From the NCBI GenBank assembly GCA_019187485.1, contig JABAQR010000007.1:1-58355 (forward strand): a DNA stretch of 58,355 nucleotides, read 5' to 3'. This document shows, in pieces, positions 1 to 9,214 of this stretch (its first letter is position 1; each line of letters starts with the position of its first letter). This DNA comes from Lysobacterales bacterium (GTDB lineage: Bacteria; Pseudomonadota; Gammaproteobacteria; Xanthomonadales; SZUA-5). The notes under the pieces are model-generated. The model made no database searches, was not told where the DNA came from, and saw only the letters and a program-made list of their open reading frames with translations. Made by a program: the position numbers and the translations under genes.

Positions 1-333
1 GAGTTCGGCGGCGATCGGCGCGGCCGCGTCGCCGAGCGCACTCGCGCGCGCCTCGATGCCGCCGCGGTCCACCTTCGCGACGCGCACCGGCGGCGCCTTG
101 CGCCCGACCGGCCGCAGCAGCTTCCACAGCAGCCAGCCGGCGAGCGCGAGCACGCCCGCCATCAGCGCGCCGGTGAGGATCGCGAGCCAGCCCGGCAGGC
201 GTTGCAGGCGCTCGATGATCGACAAGGCGGCGTCGGTGGCGTAGACCACGCTCAGCAGCAGGCCGAGCGTGCTCGCGACCACGAGCACGGCGAGCAGCAG
301 GCGGATGCGCGGGGTCAGGGGAGCGGCGGGCAT
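1..333 (-). CDS. N-terminal part of a two-helix membrane protein (partial)
   Basis: The minus strand reads an open frame of 111 codons that begins with ATG at 333 and runs off the left edge. The protein starts with a short basic segment, then a hydrophobic helix at about residues 10-30, a polar hairpin (IIERLQRLPG) and a second helix at about 48-70 ending in KLLRPVGRK. A charged, probably cytosolic, segment follows. Two N-terminal helices before a soluble domain recall proteins that carry a membrane-associated GTPase domain in xanthomonads, but that domain lies outside the window and the call is only a guess. Its ATG overlaps the start codon of the divergent kinase gene within the tetramer CATG at 331-334. 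Confidence 0.6.
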   Translation of the reverse strand, partial: MPAAPLTPRIRLLLAVLVVASTLGLLLSVVYATDAALSIIERLQRLPGWLAILTGALMAGVLALAGWLLWKLLRPVGRKAPPVRVAKVDRGGIEARASALGDAAAPIAAEL

Positions 334-3300
334 GTCGCTGGGGACGGGCCAGATGTGGGTGTGCGCGGCGATGCTGGCGGGCGTGGGGCTCGCTTGGCAA
401 GGCGCGCATGCGCTGCAGGCGCCGCCGGTGTTCGTGCCGGTCGGCGGTGAGCAGGCGCTGCCCTCGCGCCAGGTGCATGCGCTCCTGCAGGATCAGGACG
501 CGCGTCTGTGGATCGGCACGGCTGGCGGGCTGGCGCGCTACGACGGCCACGGTTTCCGGCGCTTTCCGGCACGCCTGGATCGGGAAGGCGCGCTCGCGAC
601 CAACTCGGTGGAGGCGCTTGCGCTGGATGCGCGCGGCCGGGTGTGGGTCGCCACCGAGGGCGGGCATCTGGCGCGCTGGCGCGCCGCGAGCGACGACTTC
701 GAGCGCATCGAACTCAAGGATCTTGTCGCCGGCGCTCCCTTCGAGTTGTGGTCCCTGGCCGCGCAGGGCGATCGGCTGTGGGCCGCCACCCATGGCGCCG
801 GCCTGCTCGAAATCGATCTCGACGGCCAGGTGCGGGCGCGCCATCGGCCGCCGGGAGACGGTCATCTGCTCGACGTGCTGGCGAGCGCCGATGGCCAGCT
901 CTGGCTGGTGGCGCTGGATCAGTCCTGGTGGCGCTTCGATCCACGCAGCAGTCGTTTCGACCCGGTGATGGCGCCGGACGCGGAGCCATTGCGAATCTAT
1001 GGTCTCGGCGATCGGGGTGGACGACCGTGGGCGAGCACTCGCGATGGCCGCCTGTGCTCGATTCCCGCCGGACTGCGTGCGCACTGCGAAGCGCTGCCGC
1101 TGCTTGCGCTGCCCGGCCGCGCCAGGATGCTGCTCGCCGGTGCGCAGGGCGACTGGGTGGGCGGACTCGGTGAGCTGCTGCACATCGATCCCGCGGGAAT
1201 GCCGCAGCGAGTGGCTCATCAACCCGGCGTGCGCGGTGGCCTGCCACGCGCCGCGCTGTGGACCGCGCTGCACGATCGCGATGACGACCTGTGGATCGGC
1301 AGCGCTGGAGGTGGTTTGTTGCAGCTGCCGGCGGTGGCTGCGCGCTTCCACGTCTGGCAGCCGGATCCGGTTGCCGGCAGCGGCCTGCGCGATGGTCGCG
1401 TGCGCGGTCTCGCGCGCGATCCGGACGGCCGGGTCTGGATCGGCACCCTCAACGCCGGGCTGCACAGGCTCGATCCGGAACGCGGGACAATCGTCGCGGT
1501 GGCGCTGCCAGGGGGCGCGCGCACGCGCGTGTGGAGTCTGCTCGCGGATCGCGGCGGCGAGCTCTGGATCGGTCACCACGAAGGTCTGTTGCGTGCACGC
1601 ATTGGCGTCGATGGCGAGCTGCAGCCGCTGCGGGAGTGGGGTGAGCGGGACTTGAGCGGGACCATCGTCGACCTGCTGCACCGCACGCCGGACGGCGCCG
1701 TCTGGGCCGCGAGCATGGGCGGCGGCGTGGACCGCATCGATCCGGCAAGCGGCGCGGTCACTCGCCATCCCTTCGGTGCCGGCGGACCGCCCGGCCAGGA
1801 AGTGCAGCAGATCGGCGACGGGCCGGGCGGTCGGCTCTGGCTTGCCAGCGACGACGGGCTGGCGGCCTTCGATTCCGCCTGCGCATGCTGGCGCACGCGC
1901 CTGGCTGGCGCACGCGTCGACGCCTGGGCGCGCGTTGGAGACGATCGCGTGTACGCCCTGGTCGACGGGCAACTGGCGCGCTATGTCGTGCGCGGCGATG
2001 CGCTCTACCGCGACGCCGACTGGGCGCCACGCAGCTTCACCGAACTACAGACGCTCGGTGGCATCGTCGCCGCGGGCGAGGCGCTCTGGCTGATCGGCCC
2101 GCAGGGTCTCCATCGCTACTGGCCGCAACGGGATTTGCTGGAGTCTTTCGACACCCGCGATGGCCTGGCCACCACCGAATTGAGTGATCGTCCGCCGCAT
2201 GTCGACTCCCAGGGCGCGGTGTGGATTGGCGGCGAGGAGGGTCTGCTGCGCCTGGACCCGGTGTCGAAGCGTCCGCGACGGCCCGCGGCCGTGCTGCGCT
2301 TCGAGTCGATCGGTTTGCAGCGCACCGGGCAGAGAGTGTTCCTGCGCAGCGAAGACGCCGTCGGCCTGCACGCCGATGATCGCGAACTCGAAGTGGCGGT
2401 ACGGCTCGCCTCGCTGGCGCGTGCGCATGCGCAGCGCTTCAGCTTCCGCGTGCACGGCTGGGATGAGGCCTGGACTACGCCCACCACCTCTCCGGTGCGC
2501 CACTTCGGCGCCCTGCCGGCCGGTCGCTACGTCCTCGAGGTGCGCGCCTGGGATGGCGATGGCCGGGCTGCCGCCAACACCGTGCGCTGGGAATTCCGGG
2601 TGGCGCCACCGTGGTGGTTCGGGTTGCCTGCGCAACTGGTCTACGCAGCGGCCGCGGGTCTGCTGTCGTGGGCCGTGTTCGCCTGGCGCAGACGCCGCGC
2701 GCGCGCGCTCGCCGCGCTCGCCGAATCGCGCCGGCAGGCGCAGTGGTCCGAACAGCTCGCCGCCGAGCGCACGCGATGGATGGCCGAACTCAGCCACGAG
2801 ATCCGCAACCCGTTGAACGGGATGCTCGGCATGTCCCGGCTCTTGCAGGAGCTGGAGTTGCCCGAGCGTGGCCGGCGCCACCTCGGCCTGCTCGTCGATG
2901 CCGGCCGCCAGTTGCTGCGCCTGCTCGACGACATGCTCGACTGGAGCCGGCTGGAGGCGCGTGCGAGGCCCTCGACGGTGCAGCCGCTGGTGCTGGCGGC
3001 TGCGCTCACCGATGCGCTCGCGCTGCATGCGCAGCAGGCGCGCGAGCGTGGTCTGGGTTTCAGGGTGCAAATTGCGCCGGAACTGGCGGTCCTCGCCGAA
3101 GGCGCGCGTCTGCGGCAGATCATCGACAATCTCGTCGGCAATGCGCTCAAGTTCAGCGCGCACGGCGACATCGTGGTGCATGCCGAACGCGTCGCCGCAC
3201 GAGTGCGCATCGAGGTGCGCGACAGCGGGCCGGGCATGGATGACGCCCAGTTGCAGCGGCTGTTCCAACCCTTCGAGCGCGTCGGCGACGAGCGTGCGGC

Positions 3301-3835
3301 GCCCGGCACCGGCCTTGGTCTGGCGATCAGCCGCAGCCTCGCCGAACGCATGGGCGGTTCCTTGCGCGCAAGCTCGCAGCCCGGCGTCGGCAGTTGCTTC
3401 ACGCTGGAACTGGCGGCGGCCGAGCCGCCCGGCGAGGTGCGCGATGCGCCTGCCGACGACGCCATCATCGCGCTCGATGGTCTGCGCCTGCTGGTCGTCG
3501 ACGACGATGCCGGCGCCCGCGAATGGATGCAGGCGCTGTTGCAGCGGTCCGGCGCGCAGGTACGGCTTGCGCCCGAGGCGCTGTCGGCGCTGATCCTCGC
3601 GCAACAGCAGGTGTTCGATGCAGCCCTGCTCGACTGGGACCTGCCGGGCCTGAACGGGCTGGACCTGGCGCGCACCTTGAGGGTGCAGTTTCCGGCGATG
3701 AAGCTGCTCGCGGTCACCGGTCGGACCACGCCCGCCGACCACGCCCGCGGTCACCAGGCCGGGTTTGCTGCGCACCTCGACAAGCCGGTGCGGCCCGACG
3801 AACTCCTTGTGGCCATCCGGCGCTTGTGCAGGTGA
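332..3835 (+). CDS. Hybrid sensor histidine kinase with two-component propeller, Y_Y_Y domain and receiver
   Basis: This 1167-residue protein has the layout of one-component-style hybrid sensors. A signal-like hydrophobic stretch (WVCAAMLAGVGLAW) leads into about eleven periplasmic propeller blades with the repeat pattern rLWIGT..GGLxRxd (about residues 45-650). A Y_Y_Y domain follows, then one membrane helix at about 764-785. The cytosolic part has a HisKA H-box (AELSHEIRNPLNG, phospho-acceptor His822), an ATPase domain with N box (NLVGNALKFS) and G boxes (DSGPGMD, GTGLGLAIS), and a C-terminal receiver with acidic pair DDD, acceptor Asp1101 (LLDWDLPG) and Lys in DKPV. There is no AraC-type DNA-binding domain, so the phosphate must pass to an unknown partner. 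I chose the ATG at 332 because AGGGGAG lies 8 bases upstream. ATG at 305 gives a more basic N-terminus and cannot be excluded. The inducing ligand is unknown. Confidence 0.9.
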   Translation: MSLGTGQMWVCAAMLAGVGLAWQGAHALQAPPVFVPVGGEQALPSRQVHALLQDQDARLWIGTAGGLARYDGHGFRRFPARLDREGALATNSVEALALDARGRVWVATEGGHLARWRAASDDFERIELKDLVAGAPFELWSLAAQGDRLWAATHGAGLLEIDLDGQVRARHRPPGDGHLLDVLASADGQLWLVALDQSWWRFDPRSSRFDPVMAPDAEPLRIYGLGDRGGRPWASTRDGRLCSIPAGLRAHCEALPLLALPGRARMLLAGAQGDWVGGLGELLHIDPAGMPQRVAHQPGVRGGLPRAALWTALHDRDDDLWIGSAGGGLLQLPAVAARFHVWQPDPVAGSGLRDGRVRGLARDPDGRVWIGTLNAGLHRLDPERGTIVAVALPGGARTRVWSLLADRGGELWIGHHEGLLRARIGVDGELQPLREWGERDLSGTIVDLLHRTPDGAVWAASMGGGVDRIDPASGAVTRHPFGAGGPPGQEVQQIGDGPGGRLWLASDDGLAAFDSACACWRTRLAGARVDAWARVGDDRVYALVDGQLARYVVRGDALYRDADWAPRSFTELQTLGGIVAAGEALWLIGPQGLHRYWPQRDLLESFDTRDGLATTELSDRPPHVDSQGAVWIGGEEGLLRLDPVSKRPRRPAAVLRFESIGLQRTGQRVFLRSEDAVGLHADDRELEVAVRLASLARAHAQRFSFRVHGWDEAWTTPTTSPVRHFGALPAGRYVLEVRAWDGDGRAAANTVRWEFRVAPPWWFGLPAQLVYAAAAGLLSWAVFAWRRRRARALAALAESRRQAQWSEQLAAERTRWMAELSHEIRNPLNGMLGMSRLLQELELPERGRRHLGLLVDAGRQLLRLLDDMLDWSRLEARARPSTVQPLVLAAALTDALALHAQQARERGLGFRVQIAPELAVLAEGARLRQIIDNLVGNALKFSAHGDIVVHAERVAARVRIEVRDSGPGMDDAQLQRLFQPFERVGDERAAPGTGLGLAISRSLAERMGGSLRASSQPGVGSCFTLELAAAEPPGEVRDAPADDAIIALDGLRLLVVDDDAGAREWMQALLQRSGAQVRLAPEALSALILAQQQVFDAALLDWDLPGLNGLDLARTLRVQFPAMKLLAVTGRTTPADHARGHQAGFAAHLDKPVRPDELLVAIRRLCR

Positions 3836-3924
3836 GCCGGACGGGTGCCCGGAAGGCACATCCCCGACGCGCTGGTCAGCCGTGGCACCGGCTTGCGCGC
3901 GCCATGGGGTCGATCCATGTTCGC

Positions 3925-5010
3925 TCAGGCCAGGGTGTCGCGCGGCCGCCCCAGTTGGTGCACCGCGTCGACCAGCACCCGCATCTGCTCGGGATCGACG
4001 TCCGGCGTGATGCCGTGACCGAGGTTGAAGACGTGGCCGGGGCCGTCGCCGTAGCTGCGCAGCACCAGATCGACCTGCTGACGCAGGCTGGCCGGGCTTG
4101 CGTACATCGCCGCCGGGTCGAGGTTGCCCTGCAGGGCAACACGACCGTCGGTGCGCGCACGGGCCTCGCCGAGATCCTGCGTCCAGTCGATGCCGAGTGC
4201 ATCCGCACCAGACTGTGAGAGCGCTTCCAGATGGCCGTTGGCGCCCCGGCTGAACACGATCAGCGGCACCTGCTCCGGGCCACGGTCGATGCCCTGCGCG
4301 AGGCGACACAGGTTGGCCAGCGAGAACTCACGGTAGTCGCCGGGGGCGAGTACGCCGCCCCAGGAGTCGAAGAGCATGATCGCCTGCGCTCCGGCGCGCA
4401 CTTGCGCTTCCAGGTAGGCGCGGACCGCCTGAGTGAGCACGCCGAGCAGGTGGTGCAGTGCCTCCGGATGGTCCCACATCAACTTCTTGATGCGCGCAAA
4501 GCCTTCGCTCGGCCCGCCCTCGACCATATAGCAGGCCAGCGTCCACGGGCTGCCGGCAAAGCCGATCAGCGGCACCCGTCCGCGCAGTTCACGACGGATC
4601 AGACGCACCGCGTCCGGCACGTAGCGCAGCTCCATTTCCGGGTCCGGCACCGCCAGGCGCGTGATCGCGTCGAGCGTGCGCAGCGGACGTGCGAAGCGCG
4701 GACCCTCGCCCTCGACGAAACCGAGCCCCAGTCCCATCGCATCGGGGATCGTCAGGATGTCGGAAAACAGGATTGCGGCGTCGAGTTCAAAGCGCTCGAC
4801 CGGTTGCAGCGTGACCTCGCAGGCGAGCTCCGGCGAGCGGCACAGGTTCATGAAGCTGCCGGCGCGCTGGCGGGTCGCGCGGTACTCGGGCAGGTAGCGC
4901 CCGGCCTGGCGCATCACCCAGACCGGCGTGGTGTCCACGCGCTGGCGCCGCAGCGCACGCAGGAAGCGGTTGTGGCGACCGCAGTCGTCGTCGATGGTCA
5001 TCGTTGGCAT
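3925..5010 (-). CDS. hemE: Uroporphyrinogen decarboxylase
   Basis: HemE decarboxylates the four acetate side chains of uroporphyrinogen III to give coproporphyrinogen III in the cytosolic haem pathway. The 361-residue protein has the family signature [13 protein letters not shown] near the N-terminus, the second signature [17 protein letters not shown] and the C-terminal [14 protein letters not shown]. Its length is normal. ATG at 5010 is used here; a second ATG at 5001 gives 358 residues and neither has a strong ribosome binding site. It is the last gene of the leftward aroK-aroB-WGR-SPOR-hemE block, 10 bases after the SPOR gene. Many multihaem cytochromes are encoded later in the window, so haem demand is probably high in this organism (inference). 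Confidence 0.97.
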   Translation of the reverse strand: MPTMTIDDDCGRHNRFLRALRRQRVDTTPVWVMRQAGRYLPEYRATRQRAGSFMNLCRSPELACEVTLQPVERFELDAAILFSDILTIPDAMGLGLGFVEGEGPRFARPLRTLDAITRLAVPDPEMELRYVPDAVRLIRRELRGRVPLIGFAGSPWTLACYMVEGGPSEGFARIKKLMWDHPEALHHLLGVLTQAVRAYLEAQVRAGAQAIMLFDSWGGVLAPGDYREFSLANLCRLAQGIDRGPEQVPLIVFSRGANGHLEALSQSGADALGIDWTQDLGEARARTDGRVALQGNLDPAAMYASPASLRQQVDLVLRSYGDGPGHVFNLGHGITPDVDPEQMRVLVDAVHQLGRPRDTLA

Positions 5011-5020
5011 GGATTTCCGG

Positions 5021-5833
5021 TCAGTGGGGAGTCGCCGCGACCTCGGCTTGCAGCGGGGCCAATCGGCGCGGCCAGAACTGCCCGCGCAGCCTGCTCGCTG
5101 CGGCCCGCGCGCTGGAAAGATCCGGGAAATCCCGCCACAGCAGCAGCCACCAGCGTTCACCGTCGCGTCGGACCTCGACTACGAAGGTGTCCTCGACGGC
5201 GAGCCCGAGCTGCCGACGGAAATCTGCGTAGCCCTCGAAGCTGCGCGAGGCCACCAGTTGCACCGTGTAGTGCGAGGATGGCAAGGCCAGCAGATCGGCC
5301 GCATCGCGGGCGACCGAGGTGAACGTGCGCACGGGCTGGGGCTGCGCCTCTGCACGCGACCCGGTCGGGGAGGGCGGTGGTTCCGACTCGGGCGGCGCCG
5401 CCGTGTCGGACTGCGTCGCGGGGAGATCGACTGCCGCGCTGGCCGGCTCGCGCGGCGCGGCCGCGGACGCCGCGGGCGCGGATGCGACTGTCGCCACAGG
5501 TTCCGGACCCACCGCGGGCGGCGGCCGCTGGATCGGCACTTCCTGGACCACCGGCTTCGCGTCCGAGGGCGCCAGATCCGCCACCGGCGTTCCCGTCGTG
5601 GGCGCGTAGACCGAGTCGCGCATCACCGCCGGCACTCGCGCGGGATCCATCAGATAGGGCGGCGGGGCAGTGATTCGAGCCGCCGGGTGGTTGCGCACGC
5701 CGCGCGATTTCGGCGCATCCGCACCCCTGCCGCATTCCCAACCGCTGCCTTGCGCATCCGGCACGCACACGATGCGCTGCTCGTCCTGTGCGCTCATCGT
5801 CAGCAGCAAGGCCAGAGCGAGTGCGCCGCTCAT
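5021..5833 (-). CDS. SPOR-domain protein
   Basis: This 270-residue protein begins with a short hydrophobic segment ([15 protein letters not shown]) that may be a signal peptide. A long Pro/Ala-rich linker follows (about 70-185), then a C-terminal SPOR-type domain at about 188-260 ([19 protein letters not shown]..., ending [10 protein letters not shown]). SPOR domains bind denuded septal peptidoglycan, so a role at the division site or cell wall is likely. The position after aroK-aroB matches damX in enterobacteria, although the sequence outside the SPOR domain does not look like DamX. Its ATG overlaps the stop of the preceding WGR gene as ATGA (5830-5833), which suggests translational coupling. 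Confidence 0.8.
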   Translation of the reverse strand: MSGALALALLLTMSAQDEQRIVCVPDAQGSGWECGRGADAPKSRGVRNHPAARITAPPPYLMDPARVPAVMRDSVYAPTTGTPVADLAPSDAKPVVQEVPIQRPPPAVGPEPVATVASAPAASAAAPREPASAAVDLPATQSDTAAPPESEPPPSPTGSRAEAQPQPVRTFTSVARDAADLLALPSSHYTVQLVASRSFEGYADFRRQLGLAVEDTFVVEVRRDGERWWLLLWRDFPDLSSARAAASRLRGQFWPRRLAPLQAEVAATPH

Positions 5834-6099
5834 GCGCCGCGCTCGCGCCCGGGCTCGTCGGCGCCCTGACTGAACATCACCTTGTAACCCTTCTGCAAGT
5901 GCTGGTCGCGCGCCTTGACCAGCGCGCTCTGGGCGGCGTCGAGATCGAGGAACTGCTCACGTCGCAGGGTGCCGCGCGCGCCTTGTTGGCCGCTTTCACG
6001 GATCAGGGTCCAGCCACCCAGCAGGTCCTGTTGCAGGATCAGCTGAACGTAGCGCTGCGGTTCGGGCGCGCCGGGCAGGGATTGCATGAAAATACGCAT
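5830..6099 (-). CDS. Small WGR-domain protein
   Basis: This is an 89-residue protein made almost entirely of one WGR domain (about residues 16-75). It shows the RYVQLIL strand, the GGWTLIRESGQQGARG core and the final GYKVMF strand. WGR domains occur in PARPs and in bacterial regulators and may bind nucleic acid; no function is known for the stand-alone form. ATG at 6099 lies 5 bases after the aroB stop, and a second ATG at 6087 is possible. The stop overlaps the SPOR gene start. The tight packing between aroB and the SPOR gene suggests it is part of the same transcript. Confidence 0.75.
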   Translation of the reverse strand: MRIFMQSLPGAPEPQRYVQLILQQDLLGGWTLIRESGQQGARGTLRREQFLDLDAAQSALVKARDQHLQKGYKVMFSQGADEPGRERGA

Positions 6100-6104
6100 G
6101 AAAA

Positions 6105-7190
6105 TCAGTCTATCGCATCGTCCGCGAGACTGGCGACGACCGCCTCGGCGTCGATCCCGTCGAAGATCTCGGCGCGACCGATGCCGCGCCACAGGATCAG
6201 CCGCAGGCGATCGGACAGGGTCTTCTTGTCGAGCCTCATCAGTTCGACCATGCGTCGCGGCGCGACCGGCGATGGCCGCGTGGTCGGCAGTCCGAGCGCC
6301 CGCAGCAGTTCGCGCAGGCGTGCGCCATCGGCAGTCGGCGCCAGACCCAGCTCCGCCGACAACTGCGCCGCCATGCACATGCCGATCGCCACCGCCTCGC
6401 CGTGCAGCAGCAGGCTGTAATCGCCGAGGGTCTCGAGCGCGTGACCGAAGGTGTGGCCGAAGTTCAACAGCGCGCGCTCGCCGTTTTCGCGCTCGTCGCG
6501 CACCACCACCGCCGTCTTGTGCCGGCAGGATCGCAGCACCGCCTGCGCCAGCGTCTCCGGTGCGCGCGCGCTCAGCGCATCGGCGTGCCTTTCCAGCCAG
6601 TCGAAGAAGGCGGCGTCGAAGATCGCACCGTACTTGACCACTTCGGCGAGGCCGGCGCGGTACTCGCGCGCCGGCAGCGTCGCCAGCGTATCGATGTCGG
6701 CGAGCACCAGCCGCGGCTGCCAGAAGGCACCCACCAGGTTCTTTCCCTGCGGCAAGTTGACTCCGGTCTTGCCGCCGACCGAGGAATCGACCATCGCCAG
6801 CAGCGTGGTCGGCAATTGGATGAAATCGATGCCGCGCATCCAGCAGGCCGCCGCGAATCCACCGAGGTCGCCGATCACGCCGCCGCCGAGCGCAAGCAGC
6901 GTGGCGTTGCGCTGTGCGCCGAGCTCGGCCAGCGCCTGCCAGATGCGCGCGGCGGATTCGACCGTTTTGTGGCGCTCGCCGTCTTCCAACAACACGGTAC
7001 GCAGTTGCATGCCGGTCAATGCCGTCTCGACACGCGCGGCGTACAGCGGCGCCACCGTGGTGTTGCTGAGCAGCAGTACCTGGCGGCCACGGATGGCCGC
7101 GCGCAGCGGATCGGGATCGGCGAGCAGGCCCTGACCGATCCGGACGCGGTAGCCGCGCTCGCCCAGTGGAACTTCGAGCTCAGCGCTCAT
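6105..7190 (-). CDS. aroB: 3-dehydroquinate synthase
   Basis: AroB converts DAHP to 3-dehydroquinate, the second step of the shikimate pathway, using NAD+ and a divalent metal. The 361-residue protein has the NAD-binding signature GGGVIGDLGGFAAACW, the substrate segment KTGVNLPQGKN, the LAEVVKYGAI motif with a metal-ligand Glu, and the metal-ligand region LNFGHTFGHALE. Length is as expected. Its start overlaps the end of aroK by 11 bases, so the two are surely co-transcribed and probably translationally coupled. Confidence 0.97.
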   Translation of the reverse strand: MSAELEVPLGERGYRVRIGQGLLADPDPLRAAIRGRQVLLLSNTTVAPLYAARVETALTGMQLRTVLLEDGERHKTVESAARIWQALAELGAQRNATLLALGGGVIGDLGGFAAACWMRGIDFIQLPTTLLAMVDSSVGGKTGVNLPQGKNLVGAFWQPRLVLADIDTLATLPAREYRAGLAEVVKYGAIFDAAFFDWLERHADALSARAPETLAQAVLRSCRHKTAVVVRDERENGERALLNFGHTFGHALETLGDYSLLLHGEAVAIGMCMAAQLSAELGLAPTADGARLRELLRALGLPTTRPSPVAPRRMVELMRLDKKTLSDRLRLILWRGIGRAEIFDGIDAEAVVASLADDAID

Positions 7191-7740
7191 CGGAGGTCTC
7201 CGGCGACCGTTCGCTGCGCTGCCAGCACCGTTCCAGCGCGATGAGCGCGCGCCGTGCGGTGGCGCCAGGACCGGCGCGGTCGGCGGCGATGGTCAGGTCC
7301 GCCAATTCGCGATAGATCGGATCGCGCACCTGGGCCAGATCGTGCAGGCGCCGGGCGCGGTCCGGCGCGCGCAACAGCGGTCGCGTGCGATCGCGCGCGA
7401 GCCGCTCCAGCTGCAGTTCCACCGGCGCCTCCAGCCAAAGCACGTAGCCGCGTTCGCGCAGCAGGCGCCGATTGCCTTCGGCGAGCACGCTGCCGCCGCC
7501 GGTCGCGAGCACGATTCCGTCCTGCGCCACCAGTCGCGCCAGCGTCTCCGATTCGCGCACACGGAAAGCGGCTTCTCCCTGCATTTCGAAGATCAGCGCG
7601 ATGCTGCTGCCGGCTTCCTCCTCGATCACCCGGTCGAGGTCGACGAAACGCAGTCCGAGCGCATGCGCGATGCGTCGGCCGACCGTGCTCTTGCCGGCAC
7701 CCATCGGCCCGACGAGGAAGAGATTGGATGCGGGATTCAT
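7180..7740 (-). CDS. aroK: Shikimate kinase
   Basis: AroK phosphorylates the 3-hydroxyl of shikimate with ATP. The 186-residue protein opens with the P-loop region LFLVGPMGAGKSTVGRR, followed by the shikimate-binding Asp motif FVDLDRVIEEE, the FRVRESETL segment and the GGGSVL turn, and the lid region around RDRTRPLL. ATG at 7740 places the P-loop at the usual distance from the N-terminus. The gene heads the leftward block ending with hemE. It is divergent from xrtH, with 136 bases between them. Confidence 0.96.
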   Translation of the reverse strand: MNPASNLFLVGPMGAGKSTVGRRIAHALGLRFVDLDRVIEEEAGSSIALIFEMQGEAAFRVRESETLARLVAQDGIVLATGGGSVLAEGNRRLLRERGYVLWLEAPVELQLERLARDRTRPLLRAPDRARRLHDLAQVRDPIYRELADLTIAADRAGPGATARRALIALERCWQRSERSPETSDER

Positions 7741-7876
7741 GGCTTCGATGCTAACCCGAGGTCGCACACGATCCTCGCTGCGCGGTTCTGGCAGACCCGG
7801 TCGTGCCCGGCGTGCAATCCTTCATGCGCCATCGGCTAGCATTCGCGCCTTTCGTTTTCCATCCGATTGCGTGCGC

Positions 7877-8410
7877 ATGGTCCGTTTCTTCGTGGTGTTC
7901 ATGGGGGTGCTTTCGGGCTTGTTCTGGTTCGAGATCAGCAAGTTCGGCGAGACTTGGCTGGTGGTGCCGTTCACCGACGCCCTTGCGCAGTTCAGCGCCT
8001 GGATCATCAAGCTCTTCGACGACGACGTGCTCAGCCACGGCAAGATCATCCAGAGCACCGCCAACGGTTTTGCGGTGTCCATCGAGCGCGGCTGCAACGG
8101 CATTGAGGCGGTGATCATCCTGATCGCCGCGCTGGCCGCCTTTCCGTCCACCTGGAAGCAGAAGCTGATCGGCTTCGGCATCGGTTTCTTCGCCATTCAG
8201 GCGCTGAACCTGGTGCGCATCATCAGTCTGTTCTACATGGGCCAGTGGAGCATGACCTGGTTCGAATGGTTTCACCTCTACCTGTGGCAGGCGCTGATCA
8301 TCATCGATGCGCTCGTGGTGTGGCTGCTGTGGTTGCGCTGGATCTCGCGCGGCCGCCGCCGCGGCCCACCGCCAGCACCGCCGATGGCGCCTGCGGCCGC
8401 GACCGGCTGA
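7877..8410 (+). CDS. xrtH: Exosortase H-type transpeptidase
   Basis: This 177-residue integral membrane protein has the exosortase fold. The proposed catalytic Cys is in ERGCNGIEAVIIL, the Arg in ALNLVRIISLF, and a conserved His in the helix WFHLYLWQ. Exosortases are thought to cleave C-terminal PEP-CTERM-like sorting signals; the small H type is linked to proteins with an IPTLxxW-like C-terminus. No protein in this window carries such a signal, so the substrates must be elsewhere. The tail is Pro/Ala-rich. ATG at 7877 is used; a GTG at 7871 is also possible. The gene lies between the divergent aroK and the downstream pdxH. Confidence 0.85.
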   Translation: MVRFFVVFMGVLSGLFWFEISKFGETWLVVPFTDALAQFSAWIIKLFDDDVLSHGKIIQSTANGFAVSIERGCNGIEAVIILIAALAAFPSTWKQKLIGFGIGFFAIQALNLVRIISLFYMGQWSMTWFEWFHLYLWQALIIIDALVVWLLWLRWISRGRRRGPPPAPPMAPAAATG

Positions 8411-8623
8411 GGGGCGCCGGCACGGGTCGGGCCGGGTGGGTTCATGCCGATCTGCCGAGCGCGCGGCGGGACGGGGCAGGCTTGGGCAGCGCGTTCGCGC
8501 GCCACCGCAGTCGCTTGATTCGCGGCAAGGCCGATCGCGGAAGCGCCCGCGATCATCCGCAGCCTGCTCCCGGCTATGCTCGGCCCGGGACGGCTGGACC
8601 TGTTTACACCCGGAATCGAAGCC

Positions 8624-9214
8624 ATGAGTCTGCTGTTCGAGGCATTCAGCCACTTTCGCGACCTGCAGGAGCGTGCGCGCGGCGCCGGCGATCCCGAGCC
8701 TACCGCGATGACCCTCGCCACCACCGACGGTCGCGGAAGGGTCTCCGCGCGCACCGTGTTGCTGAAGGAACTGGATGGTCGCGGCTTCGTCTTCTACACC
8801 AACTACGAGAGCCAGAAGGGCGAGGAGATCCTCGCGCATCCGCAGTGCGCGCTGCTGTTCCTGTGGAAGACCCTGGACCAGCAGGTGCAGGTGCGCATCG
8901 AGGGACGCGCCGAACCGGTCAGCCATTGCGAGGCCGATGCCTATTTCGCGCAGCGCCCGCGGCTGAGCCAGATCGGCGCCTGGGCCAGCAAACAGTCCAG
9001 GACGCTGCCCAGCCGTGAGGAACTGGTGGCGCGCGTGCGCGAGTTCGAACAGCGCTTCGAAGGCCAGGACGTGCCACGGCCGCCGCACTGGTCCGGTTTC
9101 CGGGTGGTGCCGGACGTCATCGAGTTCTGGTATGGCCGCGACTTTCGATTGCACGACCGCATGCGCTACGAGTCGGTCGACGACGAGTGGAGCAAGCGCG
9201 CGCTGTATCCCTGA
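8624..9214 (+). CDS. pdxH: Pyridoxamine 5'-phosphate oxidase
   Basis: PdxH is an FMN enzyme that oxidises pyridoxine or pyridoxamine 5'-phosphate to pyridoxal 5'-phosphate. The 196-residue protein shows the FMN-binding segments AMTLATTDGRGRVSARTVLL and FVFYTNYESQKGEE, then LLFLWKTLDQQVQVRIEG, the PRLSQIGAWASKQS segment and a C-terminus ending KRALYP. ATG at 8624 (MSLLFEAF) gives the typical N-terminus; an upstream in-frame ATG at 8576 would add 16 unusual residues. The stop is shared with the next start as TGATG. Confidence 0.96.
   Translation: MSLLFEAFSHFRDLQERARGAGDPEPTAMTLATTDGRGRVSARTVLLKELDGRGFVFYTNYESQKGEEILAHPQCALLFLWKTLDQQVQVRIEGRAEPVSHCEADAYFAQRPRLSQIGAWASKQSRTLPSREELVARVREFEQRFEGQDVPRPPHWSGFRVVPDVIEFWYGRDFRLHDRMRYESVDDEWSKRALYP

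Noticed and set aside
2045..4309. A 754-codon minus-strand frame across the kinase end and hemE end
   Set aside because: It overlaps two real genes, one on each strand, and its product is Arg/Gly/Pro-rich with no domain.
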